This document shows positions 1-5,867 of a stretch of 64,000 bases of DNA, one piece after another (position 1 is the first letter of the stretch; each line of letters starts with the position of its first letter). This stretch comes from Actinocorallia herbida (GTDB taxonomy: Bacteria > Actinomycetota > Actinomycetes > Streptosporangiales > Streptosporangiaceae), in contig NZ_RJKE01000001.1 in NCBI RefSeq assembly GCF_003751225.1, forward strand, positions 62,001 through 126,000, written 5' to 3'. The notes beneath the pieces are model-generated. The model did no database searches. It saw nothing but the letters and a program-made list of their open reading frames with translations, and was not told the DNA's origin. Position numbers and translations under genes: made by a program.

Positions 1-78
1 CGAGGTGCGCGTGAGTTCGGTTGCGATCAGGGGGCTGGCGTCGAACAGCACGATCATGTGGTCGATTCTGCTCTGCAC
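1..78 (-). CDS. Partial CDS, N-terminal fragment
   Basis: The complement of bases 78-1 is open from a GTG (78) or ATG (57) and runs off the left edge; from the ATG it reads MIVLFDASPLIATELTRTS. A hydrophobic beta-strand followed by an aspartate resembles the start of PIN-type nucleases, but about 25 residues are too few to assign a family. It points away from the rightward gene that begins at 169. Confidence 0.35.
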   Translation of the reverse strand, partial: MQSRIDHMIVLFDASPLIATELTRTS

Positions 79-168
79 TGGTGACAAAACCGGCTGGTAG
101 TTGCAGATCAGTTCGTTCTGATGTTGCCCGGGCGGGGCGGCGCGGGTCCGGCCGTAGAATCGGATCCC

Positions 169-480
169 GTGGAAATCCCTCCTGAGCTGCTGCGGCTCCG
201 CCTCGACTTCCTCGCCGCCCAAGCGCGTTGCGAGGAGCTCTCCGCCGCCATGCCGACCAACGCGCAGCTCCGGGAGGGATACGAGATCAGCCGCGAGGAC
301 CTCGATGAGAGGAATCGGGCGCTCGGCGAGGCGCGCAAGGCCCGGCTCGTCCTGGCGGTGGAGCTGTCGGGGCACCCCTGGTTCGGGGAGCAGAAGGACG
401 CCGTCTCGGCGCGGGAGGCTGTTGAGAAGGCGGCGAAGGCCGCGCTCGCAGGCAGTGGGCTGGAGCCCGCGGCGGCCTGA
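169..480 (+). CDS. Small hypothetical protein, charged helical
   Basis: About 103 residues starting VEIPPELLRLRLDFLAA, then a mostly helical, Arg/Glu/Ala-rich sequence that ends in an alanine-rich helix. No family is recognised. I prefer the GTG at 169 to the ATG at 121 because a TAGAAT -10-like hexamer lies at 155-160, so the mRNA would start almost at this GTG (leaderless), and the 16 upstream residues are Gly/Pro-rich and look non-coding. A strong terminator follows the stop at once, so it is probably a single-gene unit at the right end of whatever lies left of the window. Confidence 0.6.
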   Translation: MEIPPELLRLRLDFLAAQARCEELSAAMPTNAQLREGYEISREDLDERNRALGEARKARLVLAVELSGHPWFGEQKDAVSAREAVEKAAKAALAGSGLEPAAA

Positions 481-493
481 CACCGGTAACGCG

Positions 494-532
494 AAGGGCC
501 GGCCTCGCGCGAGTGCGCTGGGGCCGGCCCTT
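494..532 (+). terminator. Rho-independent-type terminator after 169-480
   Basis: AAGGGCCGGCC (494-504) pairs with GGCCGGCCCTT (522-532) around a 17-nt loop, 14 bp after the stop codon. Confidence 0.7.
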
Positions 533-569
533 TGGTGTTGCGTGCACATGGTCCGTGAGGAGAGGGGGG

Positions 570-597
570 CCGCCCCGGGCTGGTTGCCGGGGGCGGT
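570..597 (-). terminator. Terminator of gene 604-987
   Basis: CCGCCCCGG (570-578) pairs with CCGGGGGCGG (588-597), directly behind the stop of the leftward gene. It also separates that gene from the convergent rightward gene. Confidence 0.6.
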
Positions 598-603
598 GGG
601 TGG

Positions 604-987
604 TCACTCTAGGAATGGCGGGAAGCCCAGTTCCTCCGCCAGGTGGTCGGAGGCTGAGCCGATGAGTTCTGCCTGGTGTTCGGCCGTGTCCAGCCTCCGT
701 TGGGAGGCTCCGGCGTGTACGGCTTGTCCGCAGATGTCTGCGAGGCCGTACCACTCCAGGATCATCACCTTGAGCAGTTCCTTCGCGTGGTTGCTGATCG
801 GCTGTGAGTCGATCAGGTCCAGGCGGACCCTTTCCAGGCGCTTCATCGTCTCGGTGGCGGTGAGGCTGGGGCCGATCTCCGGGAAGCCGATGCGCAGGGG
901 CAGCGCTTCCAGGATCTTGGCGATCAGGGCCAGGGTGCCGACGAGCAACCGCGCCATGTCGCGCTGTCGCTTCGGGTTGTCTTCCAC
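604..987 (-). CDS. Element paralogue family protein A
   Basis: 127 residues from a GTG start (MEDNPKRQRDMARLLVG). It is one of four homologous small acidic helical proteins here (also 1143-1529, 1767-2174, 2334-2747). Shared features are an acidic N-terminus, a leucine-rich first helix, an LPIxIxxP-like segment (here LPLRIGFPEIG), an Arg-rich helix near residue 50 and a second helical half. No catalytic motif or membrane segment is visible. It is the most diverged copy. It has its own promoter (1062-1090), 5' hairpin (1022-1054), AGAGGAG ribosome-binding site and terminator. Function unknown. Confidence 0.8.
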   Translation of the reverse strand: MEDNPKRQRDMARLLVGTLALIAKILEALPLRIGFPEIGPSLTATETMKRLERVRLDLIDSQPISNHAKELLKVMILEWYGLADICGQAVHAGASQRRLDTAEHQAELIGSASDHLAEELGFPPFLE

Positions 988-1021
988 CCGATTCTCCTCT
1001 GTGGACTTGTCAATGTGCGGT

Positions 1022-1054
1022 GTCGGCGGGGGCTTCTGACTTCCCCTTGCCGAC
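1022..1054 (-). promoter_or_regulatory. 5' leader hairpin A (repeated RNA element)
   Basis: Read on the minus strand, GTCGGC and GCCGAC form the outer stem, GGGG and CCCC the inner stem, and AAGTCAGAAG the apical loop. The predicted transcription start falls at the hairpin's first base. The same structure with compensating base changes precedes four other genes. After it comes the conserved ACCGCACATTGACAAGTC stretch that ends in the ribosome-binding site. Confidence 0.7.
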
Positions 1055-1061
1055 GTCTCTA

Positions 1062-1090
1062 ACTATACCGCAAACCGGGGACTAGTGCAA
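1062..1090 (-). promoter_or_regulatory. Promoter of gene A
   Basis: Minus strand: -35 TTGCAC (1090-1085), 17-nt spacer starting TAGTCCCCG, -10 TATAGT (1067-1062). The spacer sequence is conserved at three sister promoters, so it may also be an operator. Confidence 0.75.
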
Positions 1091-1107
1091 CAGATTGGAG
1101 AGGGGGT

Positions 1108-1132
1108 CCCGCCCGACCGGATGCCGGGCGGG
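1108..1132 (-). terminator. Terminator of gene 1143-1529
   Basis: CCCGCCCG (1108-1115) pairs with CGGGCGGG (1125-1132), just downstream of the leftward stop at 1143. Confidence 0.6.
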
Positions 1133-1142
1133 GCCGTGAGAG

Positions 1143-1529
1143 CTAGCTGCCGTCCTCGTCGTCCTCGTTCTCGCAGGGCATCATCTGCATGAACACCGCG
1201 AGGCCCGAGGCCACCTCGTTGATCAGGGCTTCGGCGATGTCGAGCCGGAACCCGTCATCGCCCGCCATGTCCGCGAGGGCGACCGCCTCCATGGCGGCGA
1301 TCCAGCGGACGATGCACCCGCCGAGCACCTTGCCGGGCAGGTCCGGCGTGCCCATCTCGACCATGAGGGTCCGCGCCCGGTTGAGCGAGGCCATCACCTG
1401 GACCGTGTCGCCCTGCTGGACGTCGTCGATCTCGATCGGGAGGGGCAGGTGCTTCGTGAGCGCGTGCCGGATGCTGTCGAACAGCAGCACGAGGTAGCCC
1501 ACCAGCTTCTCAATGGACTGGTCGTCCAT
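1143..1529 (-). CDS. Element paralogue family protein B
   Basis: 128 residues, ATG start preceded by AGAGGAGAGAAG. Homologous to A, C and D: it has the KHLPLPIEIDDV version of the shared HLPIxIE segment at residues 26-37 and an acidic C-terminus (CENEDDEDG). No known domain recognised. Its promoter (1603-1632) lies back-to-back with that of paralogue C, with about 33 bp between the two -35 boxes, so B and C may be co-regulated from one site. Confidence 0.8.
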   Translation of the reverse strand: MDDQSIEKLVGYLVLLFDSIRHALTKHLPLPIEIDDVQQGDTVQVMASLNRARTLMVEMGTPDLPGKVLGGCIVRWIAAMEAVALADMAGDDGFRLDIAEALINEVASGLAVFMQMMPCENEDDEDGS

Positions 1530-1561
1530 CTTCTCTCCTCTGTGGATTTGTCAATGTGCGG

Positions 1562-1597
1562 TGCCGGTCCGGGGCTTCTGACTTCCCCTCGCCAACA
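1562..1597 (-). promoter_or_regulatory. 5' leader hairpin B (repeated RNA element)
   Basis: Minus strand: TGTTGG pairs with CCGGCA (two G-U pairs), GGGG with CCCC, apical loop AAGTCAGAAG. The G-U pairs keep the stem intact despite sequence change. Confidence 0.7.
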
Positions 1598-1602
1598 GGA
1601 CA

Positions 1603-1632
1603 ACAGTACCACGTTTTCGGGGATTAGTGCAA
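1603..1632 (-). promoter_or_regulatory. Promoter of gene B
   Basis: Minus strand: -35 TTGCAC (1632-1627), 18-nt spacer TAATCCCCG..., -10 TACTGT (1608-1603). Confidence 0.7.
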
Positions 1633-1665
1633 CGAAAATCCACCCCAAGATCTCGGCTAAATGGG

Positions 1666-1694
1666 TTGCACTAGTCCCCGATATGCCGTAGAGT
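1666..1694 (+). promoter_or_regulatory. Promoter of gene C
   Basis: -35 TTGCAC (1666-1671), 17-nt spacer starting TAGTCCCCG, -10 TAGAGT (1689-1694). Expected start is near 1701, the first base of the leader hairpin. Confidence 0.75.
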
Positions 1695-1700
1695 TTGAGG

Positions 1701-1732
1701 TGTCGGAAGGGAAGTCAGAAGCCCGGCCGACA
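1701..1732 (+). promoter_or_regulatory. 5' leader hairpin C (repeated RNA element)
   Basis: TGTCGG (1701-1706) pairs with CCGACA (1727-1732), GGG with CCC, loop AAGTCAGAAG. The conserved ACCGCAGATTGACAACTC and the ribosome-binding site follow. Confidence 0.7.
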
Positions 1733-1766
1733 AACCGCAGATTGACAACTCAAGAGAGGAACCCAA

Positions 1767-2174
1767 GTGGAAGACGAGTCCAAGGACGCGTTCCGCGAGG
1801 CCATGATCGAGTGCCTGGACGCCTACGAGACGCTGGCCCACATCCTGCGGCGGCACCTGCCGATCGCGATCGAGGTTCCGACCCCCTCCGGGCCGGAGCC
1901 GGTGTGGTCCCTGCGCGAGGCGCTCAACGCCCTCACCCGCACGCGGGAGGAGCTGCTGCCGACCATGGTCGGCCTCTCCGCCCTCTACCGGGAGCTGCTG
2001 GAGCAGGCGATCGTGGCCTGGCAGCAGGCGGCCGACGTCACGTCGCTCATGGGGGAAGCGGGGCCCGCCCCCTGGCGGGTCATGCTCGTTGACGATCTCC
2101 TGCAGATCGTCTTCACCCTCTTGAGCGCCTACCTGGACGAAGACCCCTGCGCAGGGCACGAGTCCGACGCGTAG
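1767..2174 (+). CDS. Element paralogue family protein C
   Basis: 135 residues from GTG (GTGGAAGACGAG...), preceded by AGAGAGGAACCCAA. Carries the family signature RRHLPIAIEVP at residues 28-38, an Arg/Glu helix near residue 60 and a helical C-terminal half ending in an acidic tail. It is closest to D in sequence and layout. Soluble, no Cys motif, no obvious enzyme signature. Function unknown. Confidence 0.8.
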   Translation: MEDESKDAFREAMIECLDAYETLAHILRRHLPIAIEVPTPSGPEPVWSLREALNALTRTREELLPTMVGLSALYRELLEQAIVAWQQAADVTSLMGEAGPAPWRVMLVDDLLQIVFTLLSAYLDEDPCAGHESDA

Positions 2175-2183
2175 CGCGATGGT

Positions 2184-2208
2184 CCGCCCCGGCATCCGGT
2201 CGGGGCGG
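2184..2208 (+). terminator. Terminator of gene C
   Basis: CCGCCCCG (2184-2191) pairs with CGGGGCGG (2201-2208), 10 bp after the stop at 2174. Confidence 0.6.
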
Positions 2209-2233
2209 GCCCCTTGGCCCACTTCCACAAAGG

Positions 2234-2263
2234 TTGCGCTAGTCCCCGATTCTGCGGTATGCT
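2234..2263 (+). promoter_or_regulatory. Promoter of gene D
   Basis: -35 TTGCGC (2234-2239), 18-nt spacer starting TAGTCCCCG, -10 TATGCT (2258-2263); start expected near 2269. Confidence 0.7.
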
Positions 2264-2268
2264 TGGGG

Positions 2269-2302
2269 TGTCGGCAAGGGAAGTCAGAAGCCCAAACCGG
2301 CA
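2269..2302 (+). promoter_or_regulatory. 5' leader hairpin D (repeated RNA element)
   Basis: TGTCGG (2269-2274) pairs with CCGGCA (2297-2302, one G-U), GGG with CCC, loop AAGTCAGAAG; then the conserved CCGCAGATTGAAAACTC and a GAGGG ribosome-binding site. Confidence 0.7.
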
Positions 2303-2333
2303 CCCGCAGATTGAAAACTCCACAGAGGGACAC

Positions 2334-2747
2334 ATGGACGAGGACAAGAACCTCTACCTGGAGTTCGCCACCGAACTCCTCTCGGTACTCGCCGAGATCG
2401 CGCACATGCTGCGCTGGCACCTCCCGATCGCGATCGGGATCCCGGGGTACGAGCCCGGAGCCTTCAAGGCCCGGCCCGCATCGAACCTCACCACCGCCAT
2501 CCGCCACGTCGAACGGGCCCGGCACCTCCTCAAAGAGGAGCCGCTCACCGAACGCCACCGGGACATGTTCAACGACATGCTCCTCAGCTGGCTCTCCGGC
2601 GCGGAAATCACGGACGGCATCGGCCAGCACGGCGCGACCTCATGGCGAGTCGACAGCGTCGACGCGCTCATCGACACCGTCGAGGGCTACATCGAACTGA
2701 TCGCAGGAACCTTCCCCTGCACCGAGCCCCCACAAGGAGCAGTCTGA
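2334..2747 (+). CDS. Element paralogue family protein D
   Basis: 137 residues, ATG start after CAGAGGGACAC. Family signature LRWHLPIAIGIPGY at residues 27-40, then an Arg-rich helix and a conserved WRVDSVDALI-type segment (WRVMLVDDLL in C). Predicted helical and soluble. The four paralogues diverge strongly in sequence while keeping length, leader and promoter, which suggests old duplication with selection. No function assigned. Confidence 0.8.
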   Translation: MDEDKNLYLEFATELLSVLAEIAHMLRWHLPIAIGIPGYEPGAFKARPASNLTTAIRHVERARHLLKEEPLTERHRDMFNDMLLSWLSGAEITDGIGQHGATSWRVDSVDALIDTVEGYIELIAGTFPCTEPPQGAV

Positions 2748-2754
2748 ACCCCTC

Positions 2755-2777
2755 GCCCCGGGCAGCCAGCCCGGGGC
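2755..2777 (+). terminator. Terminator of gene D
   Basis: Perfect 9-bp stem GCCCCGGGC / GCCCGGGGC (2755-2763, 2769-2777) with loop AGCCA. Confidence 0.65.
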
Positions 2778-2810
2778 AGGGCCCCACGCACCACCGCCGG
2801 GAAAAGGAAA

Positions 2811-2850
2811 GAGCCCGGCGGGAGGTAAAACGTCAGAAGCCGCCGGGCTC
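2811..2850 (+). promoter_or_regulatory. 5' leader hairpin E (variant of the repeated RNA element)
   Basis: GAGCCCGGCGG (2811-2821) pairs perfectly with CCGCCGGGCTC (2840-2850); the loop holds CGTCAGAAG. Next comes ACCGCAAATCGACACTCC, matching the downstream part of leaders A-D. The stem sequence is unrelated to A-D although the loop and downstream box are kept. No matching TTGCAC promoter is visible upstream, so it may act as an internal or attenuator-type copy. Confidence 0.55.
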
Positions 2851-2947
2851 AACCGCAAATCGACACTCCCGAGGAGCCTGGCCGGCGCCCTGGAGGAAGA
2901 CGCTCACAGCATACGTCACCCGATTGAGCGACAGAAGAGGAACCACC

Positions 2948-3454
2948 ATGACCGCCTGGACCGCCCGCATCATCGCCGTCACCGGCACGCTCACCACCGA
3001 CCAGACCGAGACCATCGCCGCGGGCCTCCCACCCGGGGCGACCGCGCAGCAGCTCGGCGACACCGACCGCACCATCCTCAGCTTCGAGATCGCCGACGCC
3101 GACAACCTCGTCGAGGCGACCAGCGACGCCTACGCCCTGGCCCGCGCCGTCCTCAAGAGCACGCTCGGCACGGCGGACCTGGTCGGCGCACGGATCGACA
3201 CCACCGCCGACTACTGGGAAGAGCTCATGCACCCGCAGGAGCCCGACCTCATCGGGATCAGCGAGGTCGCCGAGATGCTCGGCGTGTCCCGGCAGCGGGC
3301 GGAGAAGATGGCCAGCGGTGGGCAGAACTCGCGGTTCCCCAAGGCGCTGCGCTCCGAGGGCCGCGCGAAGCTCTACCACCGGGTGGCCGTCGAGCGGTTC
3401 GTGAATAGCTGGACGCCGGGCAAGCCGGGCAGGCCGAAGCGCGCGGACGCCTGA
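2948..3454 (+). CDS. HTH protein with AlpA/excisionase-like C-terminal domain
   Basis: 168 residues (MTAWTARIIAVTG...), ATG at 2948 after AGAAGAGGAACCACC. Residues 1-90 form an alpha/beta domain of unknown type. Residues about 98-155 (GISEVAEMLGVSRQRAEKMA ... RFPKAL ... LYHRVAVERFV) are a MerR/AlpA-type winged helix (HTH_17 style), the fold used by excisionases and phage regulators. It lies downstream of leader copy E, so it could regulate the repeated promoters; that is inference. Confidence 0.8.
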   Translation: MTAWTARIIAVTGTLTTDQTETIAAGLPPGATAQQLGDTDRTILSFEIADADNLVEATSDAYALARAVLKSTLGTADLVGARIDTTADYWEELMHPQEPDLIGISEVAEMLGVSRQRAEKMASGGQNSRFPKALRSEGRAKLYHRVAVERFVNSWTPGKPGRPKRADA

Positions 3455-3461
3455 GAACGCC

Positions 3462-3494
3462 GAAGGACCGCCCTGCAGCGCAGGACGGCCCTTC
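3462..3494. terminator. Bidirectional terminator between convergent genes
   Basis: GAAGGACCGCCCTGC (3462-3476) and GCAGGACGGCCCTTC (3480-3494) pair at 13 of 15 positions. It lies between the rightward HTH gene and the leftward gene ending at 3508. Confidence 0.65.
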
Positions 3495-3507
3495 CGGTGA
3501 CCAGGGG

Positions 3508-3732
3508 TCAGGCGAGTTCGTAGCCGGTGACGACCACGCCGGTCTCCGGCGTCTCGGTGACCTCGGCGGTGAGGTGCTTGCCGGGCAGCTCGCCGGTCGC
3601 CAGCCCGATAGCCGCGGCGACCTCGGCGGCCGGGACACGGATCGGGTTCTGGTCGGTGATCTTGAAGTCGGGGATGACGAGCTCGGACTGGTCGCCGAAG
3701 TTCAGCAGGACGGTCACGGGGACGCGGGCCAT
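3508..3732 (-). CDS. Small beta-rich hypothetical protein
   Basis: 74 residues (MARVPVTVLLNFG...), start at 3732 behind CAGAGGAGAAACCC. It has alternating hydrophobic beta-strands and a Gly-rich middle, and no cysteine. It is separated from the upstream TROVE gene by a strong hairpin (3773-3806). Its immediate leader (TGACAATGCAGATCATCAAATCCCAGAGGAG) loosely recalls the TTGACAA...AGAGGA box of the repeated leaders. Unknown function. Confidence 0.65.
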   Translation of the reverse strand: MARVPVTVLLNFGDQSELVIPDFKITDQNPIRVPAAEVAAAIGLATGELPGKHLTAEVTETPETGVVVTGYELA

Positions 3733-3772
3733 GGGTTTCTCCTCTGGGATTTGATGATCTGCATTGTCAGGG

Positions 3773-3806
3773 TGCGGGCCCGCCCAATCGAGCGGACGGG
3801 CCCGCA
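3773..3806 (-). terminator. Terminator of the TROVE gene
   Basis: TGCGGGCCCG (3773-3782) pairs perfectly with CGGGCCCGCA (3797-3806), 7 bp past the leftward stop at 3813. Confidence 0.7.
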
Positions 3807-3812
3807 GGGGGT

Positions 3813-5492
3813 TCACGCGGTGGCCAGGGTCTCCCACGGCCAGGAGGCGTTCCTACCTGCCTCCAGAAGCGGCAGCGCCCGGAACGTCGCGTCCGTCAGG
3901 CCGCCGAGCTCGTGCCGGGTACCGGTGCCGGACGGGATCGCCCCGTACCGGTAGCCGACCAGGTTGAAGCCGTACATCGGGACGTGCGCCGGGGCGGCGT
4001 CGCTGGCGTTCCCGGCGAAGCCGCCGTTGAAGGTCTGCATGTCCGAGAAGATCACGATCCGGTCGTGACCTCGGTAGGTGCTCCGGACCGCGCTGGCGAT
4101 CTGGGTGCCGTGCCCGACCTCGCCGACCCTGCGGACGAACCGGTCGACCTCCGACAGAACCGAGCCGCCGCGGCGGACCTCGTGCCTGAAGACGCCGTCA
4201 GCGAACCCGTGCAGGTCCACCGAAGCGCCCCGCATCGTCAGCGCCACGCCGAACAGCGCGGCCGCCTGGACGTAGTTCATCTCCGAGCGCTCCGACACCC
4301 GGTATTCCATCGACGATGACGTGTCGACCAGGACCAGGGTCCGGCCGGGCAGGCTCGGGATGTGTTGGGTGGAGAAGCTGAGCGCCTTGTCGAGCGCATG
4401 CCCCCACCGCAGCGACGGGGCAGCCTGGTATGCCTGCCACCAGCGGAACGGGAACATCCGCGAGCTGGCGATGACGTCCGGGTCGGCGAACTTCGCGCAC
4501 ACCTGCTCGGCGACCTCGTCGGACACGCCGACCTGGTCGAAGTTCCGCAGGTTCCTCGCGAGCGCCATGACGCCCATGGACGGGATGACGGCCTCCCACG
4601 CGGCGGCGTCCATCGGCCCCTCAAGCCACCCGGCGAGCGCCTCCCAGGTGATGCCCGCGGCCGCCAGTCGCTGAGATCCGTCGGCCTTCAGGAGGAGCTT
4701 GCGCCGCTTCTTGTGCGGCACGGCGAGGAACTCGGCGCGGGCACGCAGCATCCCGAGCCGCTCGGAGATCGGCTCGTGCGGGTTCTGGCGGCGGTCGATC
4801 GCGTGGGAGAACAGGGCGGCCCGGTGCGCGGTCTCCTCGGCGATGTAGGCGAGGACGTCGTCTTCGCTCATCGCGGCGAGCTGCTCGGCGGGCAGCCGAT
4901 CGAGCAGGTCCGGGCGCGGGGTCGGGCGGGCGTGCACGAGCTCCAGGACGTCGGCGAACCGGACCTTGTTGTCGCGGGAGTCCCACTTGATGAGGGACCG
5001 TTCGGTGTAGACGCGGCGGATGGCGTCGCTGATGCCGCGCTTGACCGGGATGGGCATGCTGCGGCCGTAGCGGGACTGCCAGTAGGCGATGGCCTCGCCG
5101 GGCTCGTCGCCACGCTGGATCGCGGCGTCGATGAGCTGCCGGTTGCCCTCACGGATGCCCGCGGTGACTCGGGCTCGGATCGCTTCGAGGGCGGCGACGA
5201 GGGCGGCGGAGCGGATGTTGCCGTCGCCGCGGAGCCAGGTCACGAAGTCGAGCATCCATGCGCCGTCGTCGAGGGCGACCATGTGGACGAGCTTGCGGAA
5301 CCGGTCGGCGCGGTCGCCCTTCGGCTCGTAGAAGGACTTCTCGTCGGTGAGGGAGGCGGCGGCGAGGAGGAACAGTTCGCCCTTGGCGTCGCGTTCGAAG
5401 CCGGGGCCGCCTTCGTGGGTGAGGGCGGGGCCGGTGGTGGTGATGGGGGAGCTGGCGGCCGGGCGGAGGCCGGCGGTGTTGTACTTGCCCAA
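3813..5492 (-). CDS. rsr: TROVE-domain RNA-binding protein, Ro60/Rsr orthologue
   Basis: About 559 residues. An N-terminal TROVE (HEAT-like ring) region covers roughly residues 20-340; the C-terminal third is a von Willebrand A domain with an intact MIDAS (LVLVDTSSSME, later HGTQIAS and VIFSDMQTF). Family knowledge: Ro60/Rsr rings bind misfolded RNAs in the central hole and Y RNAs on the outside; bacterial Rsr works with exonucleases in RNA turnover and is often linked to rtcBA. I start at TTG 5492: its GAGGAAGG site is well spaced, whereas an open frame from GTG 5531 would begin inside a terminator-like hairpin. Three Y-RNA-like elements lie directly upstream on the same strand, which supports the identity. 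About 35 residues longer than the 520-540 typical of the family. Confidence 0.93.
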   Translation of the reverse strand: MGKYNTAGLRPAASSPITTTGPALTHEGGPGFERDAKGELFLLAAASLTDEKSFYEPKGDRADRFRKLVHMVALDDGAWMLDFVTWLRGDGNIRSAALVAALEAIRARVTAGIREGNRQLIDAAIQRGDEPGEAIAYWQSRYGRSMPIPVKRGISDAIRRVYTERSLIKWDSRDNKVRFADVLELVHARPTPRPDLLDRLPAEQLAAMSEDDVLAYIAEETAHRAALFSHAIDRRQNPHEPISERLGMLRARAEFLAVPHKKRRKLLLKADGSQRLAAAGITWEALAGWLEGPMDAAAWEAVIPSMGVMALARNLRNFDQVGVSDEVAEQVCAKFADPDVIASSRMFPFRWWQAYQAAPSLRWGHALDKALSFSTQHIPSLPGRTLVLVDTSSSMEYRVSERSEMNYVQAAALFGVALTMRGASVDLHGFADGVFRHEVRRGGSVLSEVDRFVRRVGEVGHGTQIASAVRSTYRGHDRIVIFSDMQTFNGGFAGNASDAAPAHVPMYGFNLVGYRYGAIPSGTGTRHELGGLTDATFRALPLLEAGRNASWPWETLATA

Positions 5493-5499
5493 CGTAAAA

Positions 5500-5531
5500 G
5501 TGCCTTCCTCGGGAGTGGGGGAGGAAGGCAC
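5500..5531 (-). terminator. Hairpin with T-run overlapping the rsr ribosome-binding site
   Basis: Perfect 11-bp stem: minus strand GTGCCTTCCTC (5531-5521) with GAGGAAGGCAC (5510-5500), followed by TTTT. It can end the Y-RNA transcript. Its 3' arm contains the GAGGAAGG ribosome-binding site of rsr, so when folded it would also block rsr translation. Confidence 0.65.
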
Positions 5532-5544
5532 GGGATGTCACGGA

Positions 5545-5691
5545 GGGGCGCCCGAGTTCAGGAGTCGGCGGCGGGGGACTGTACGCGCTCTAACCGCTGA
5601 GCTACTCCGACCGTTGGCCGGAGCCGGGATTTGAACCCGGGACCTCGTCTCCCCAAGAGAAGTACCCGTCGCCTAGCGCAGCGGGCGCCCC
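5545..5691 (-). ncRNA. Y-RNA-like RNA 1 with permuted tRNA-Pro(UGG)-like module
   Basis: Terminal stem: GGGGCGCCCG (5691-5682) with CGGGCGCCCC (5554-5545). Next are an asymmetric internal loop (CTGCGCTA opposite GACTCCTGAACT), helix 2 (GGCGACGG opposite CCGCCGCC), then a tRNA in permuted order. The order is anticodon arm with loop CTTGGGG (anticodon TGG, 5655-5653), variable loop AGGTC, T arm CCGGG-TTCAAAT-CCCGG, acceptor 3' strand CTCCGGC (5623-5617), a short linker, acceptor 5' strand GTCGGAG (5611-5605), TA, and D arm GCTC-AGCGGTTA-GAGC (5602-5587). All seven acceptor pairs form (one G-U). Bacterial Y RNAs of the YrlA class are known tRNA mimics that bind Rsr; the rsr gene follows at once. 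CCA is not encoded. Confidence 0.82.
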
Positions 5692-5705
5692 TTCTCGCGT
5701 GTGCT

Positions 5706-5795
5706 TCCTCCCGAGTTCAAGGGTGACGGCGGGGCTTTGTGGTCCGAGGTGTGAGCTCGGATTGTGAAGTATCCGTCGTCGGCGCAGCGGGAGGA
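5706..5795 (-). ncRNA. Y-RNA-like RNA 2, short form without tRNA module
   Basis: It has the same frame as its neighbours: terminal stem TCCTCCCG (5795-5788) with CGGGAGGA (5713-5706), internal loop CTGCGCC opposite ACCCTTGAACT, and helix 2 GACGACGG (5780-5773) opposite CCGCCGTC (5732-5725). The insert is reduced to about 40 nt holding one hairpin, CCGAG-CTCACAC-CTCGG (5760-5744). It shows that the Ro-binding-type stem is conserved apart from the tRNA module. Confidence 0.65.
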
Positions 5796-5813
5796 GTTAT
5801 GAATTTGTGGTTT

Positions 5814-5866
5814 AGCAGGGCCCCCTGCCCGACAGGATTTGACGCCGAGTCGGCAGGGGGTCCTGC
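5814..5866 (-). ncRNA. Long hairpin between Y-RNA-like units 2 and 3
   Basis: AGCAGG (5814-5819) pairs with CCTGCT (5861-5866); inside that GCCCCCTGCC pairs with GGCAGGGGGT (one G-U) and CGA with TCG, leaving a loop that contains GGATTTGACG. The stem is about 18 bp. There is no T-run, so it is more likely a processing or structural element, or a decayed RNA unit, than a terminator. Confidence 0.45.
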
Positions 5867-5867
5867 T

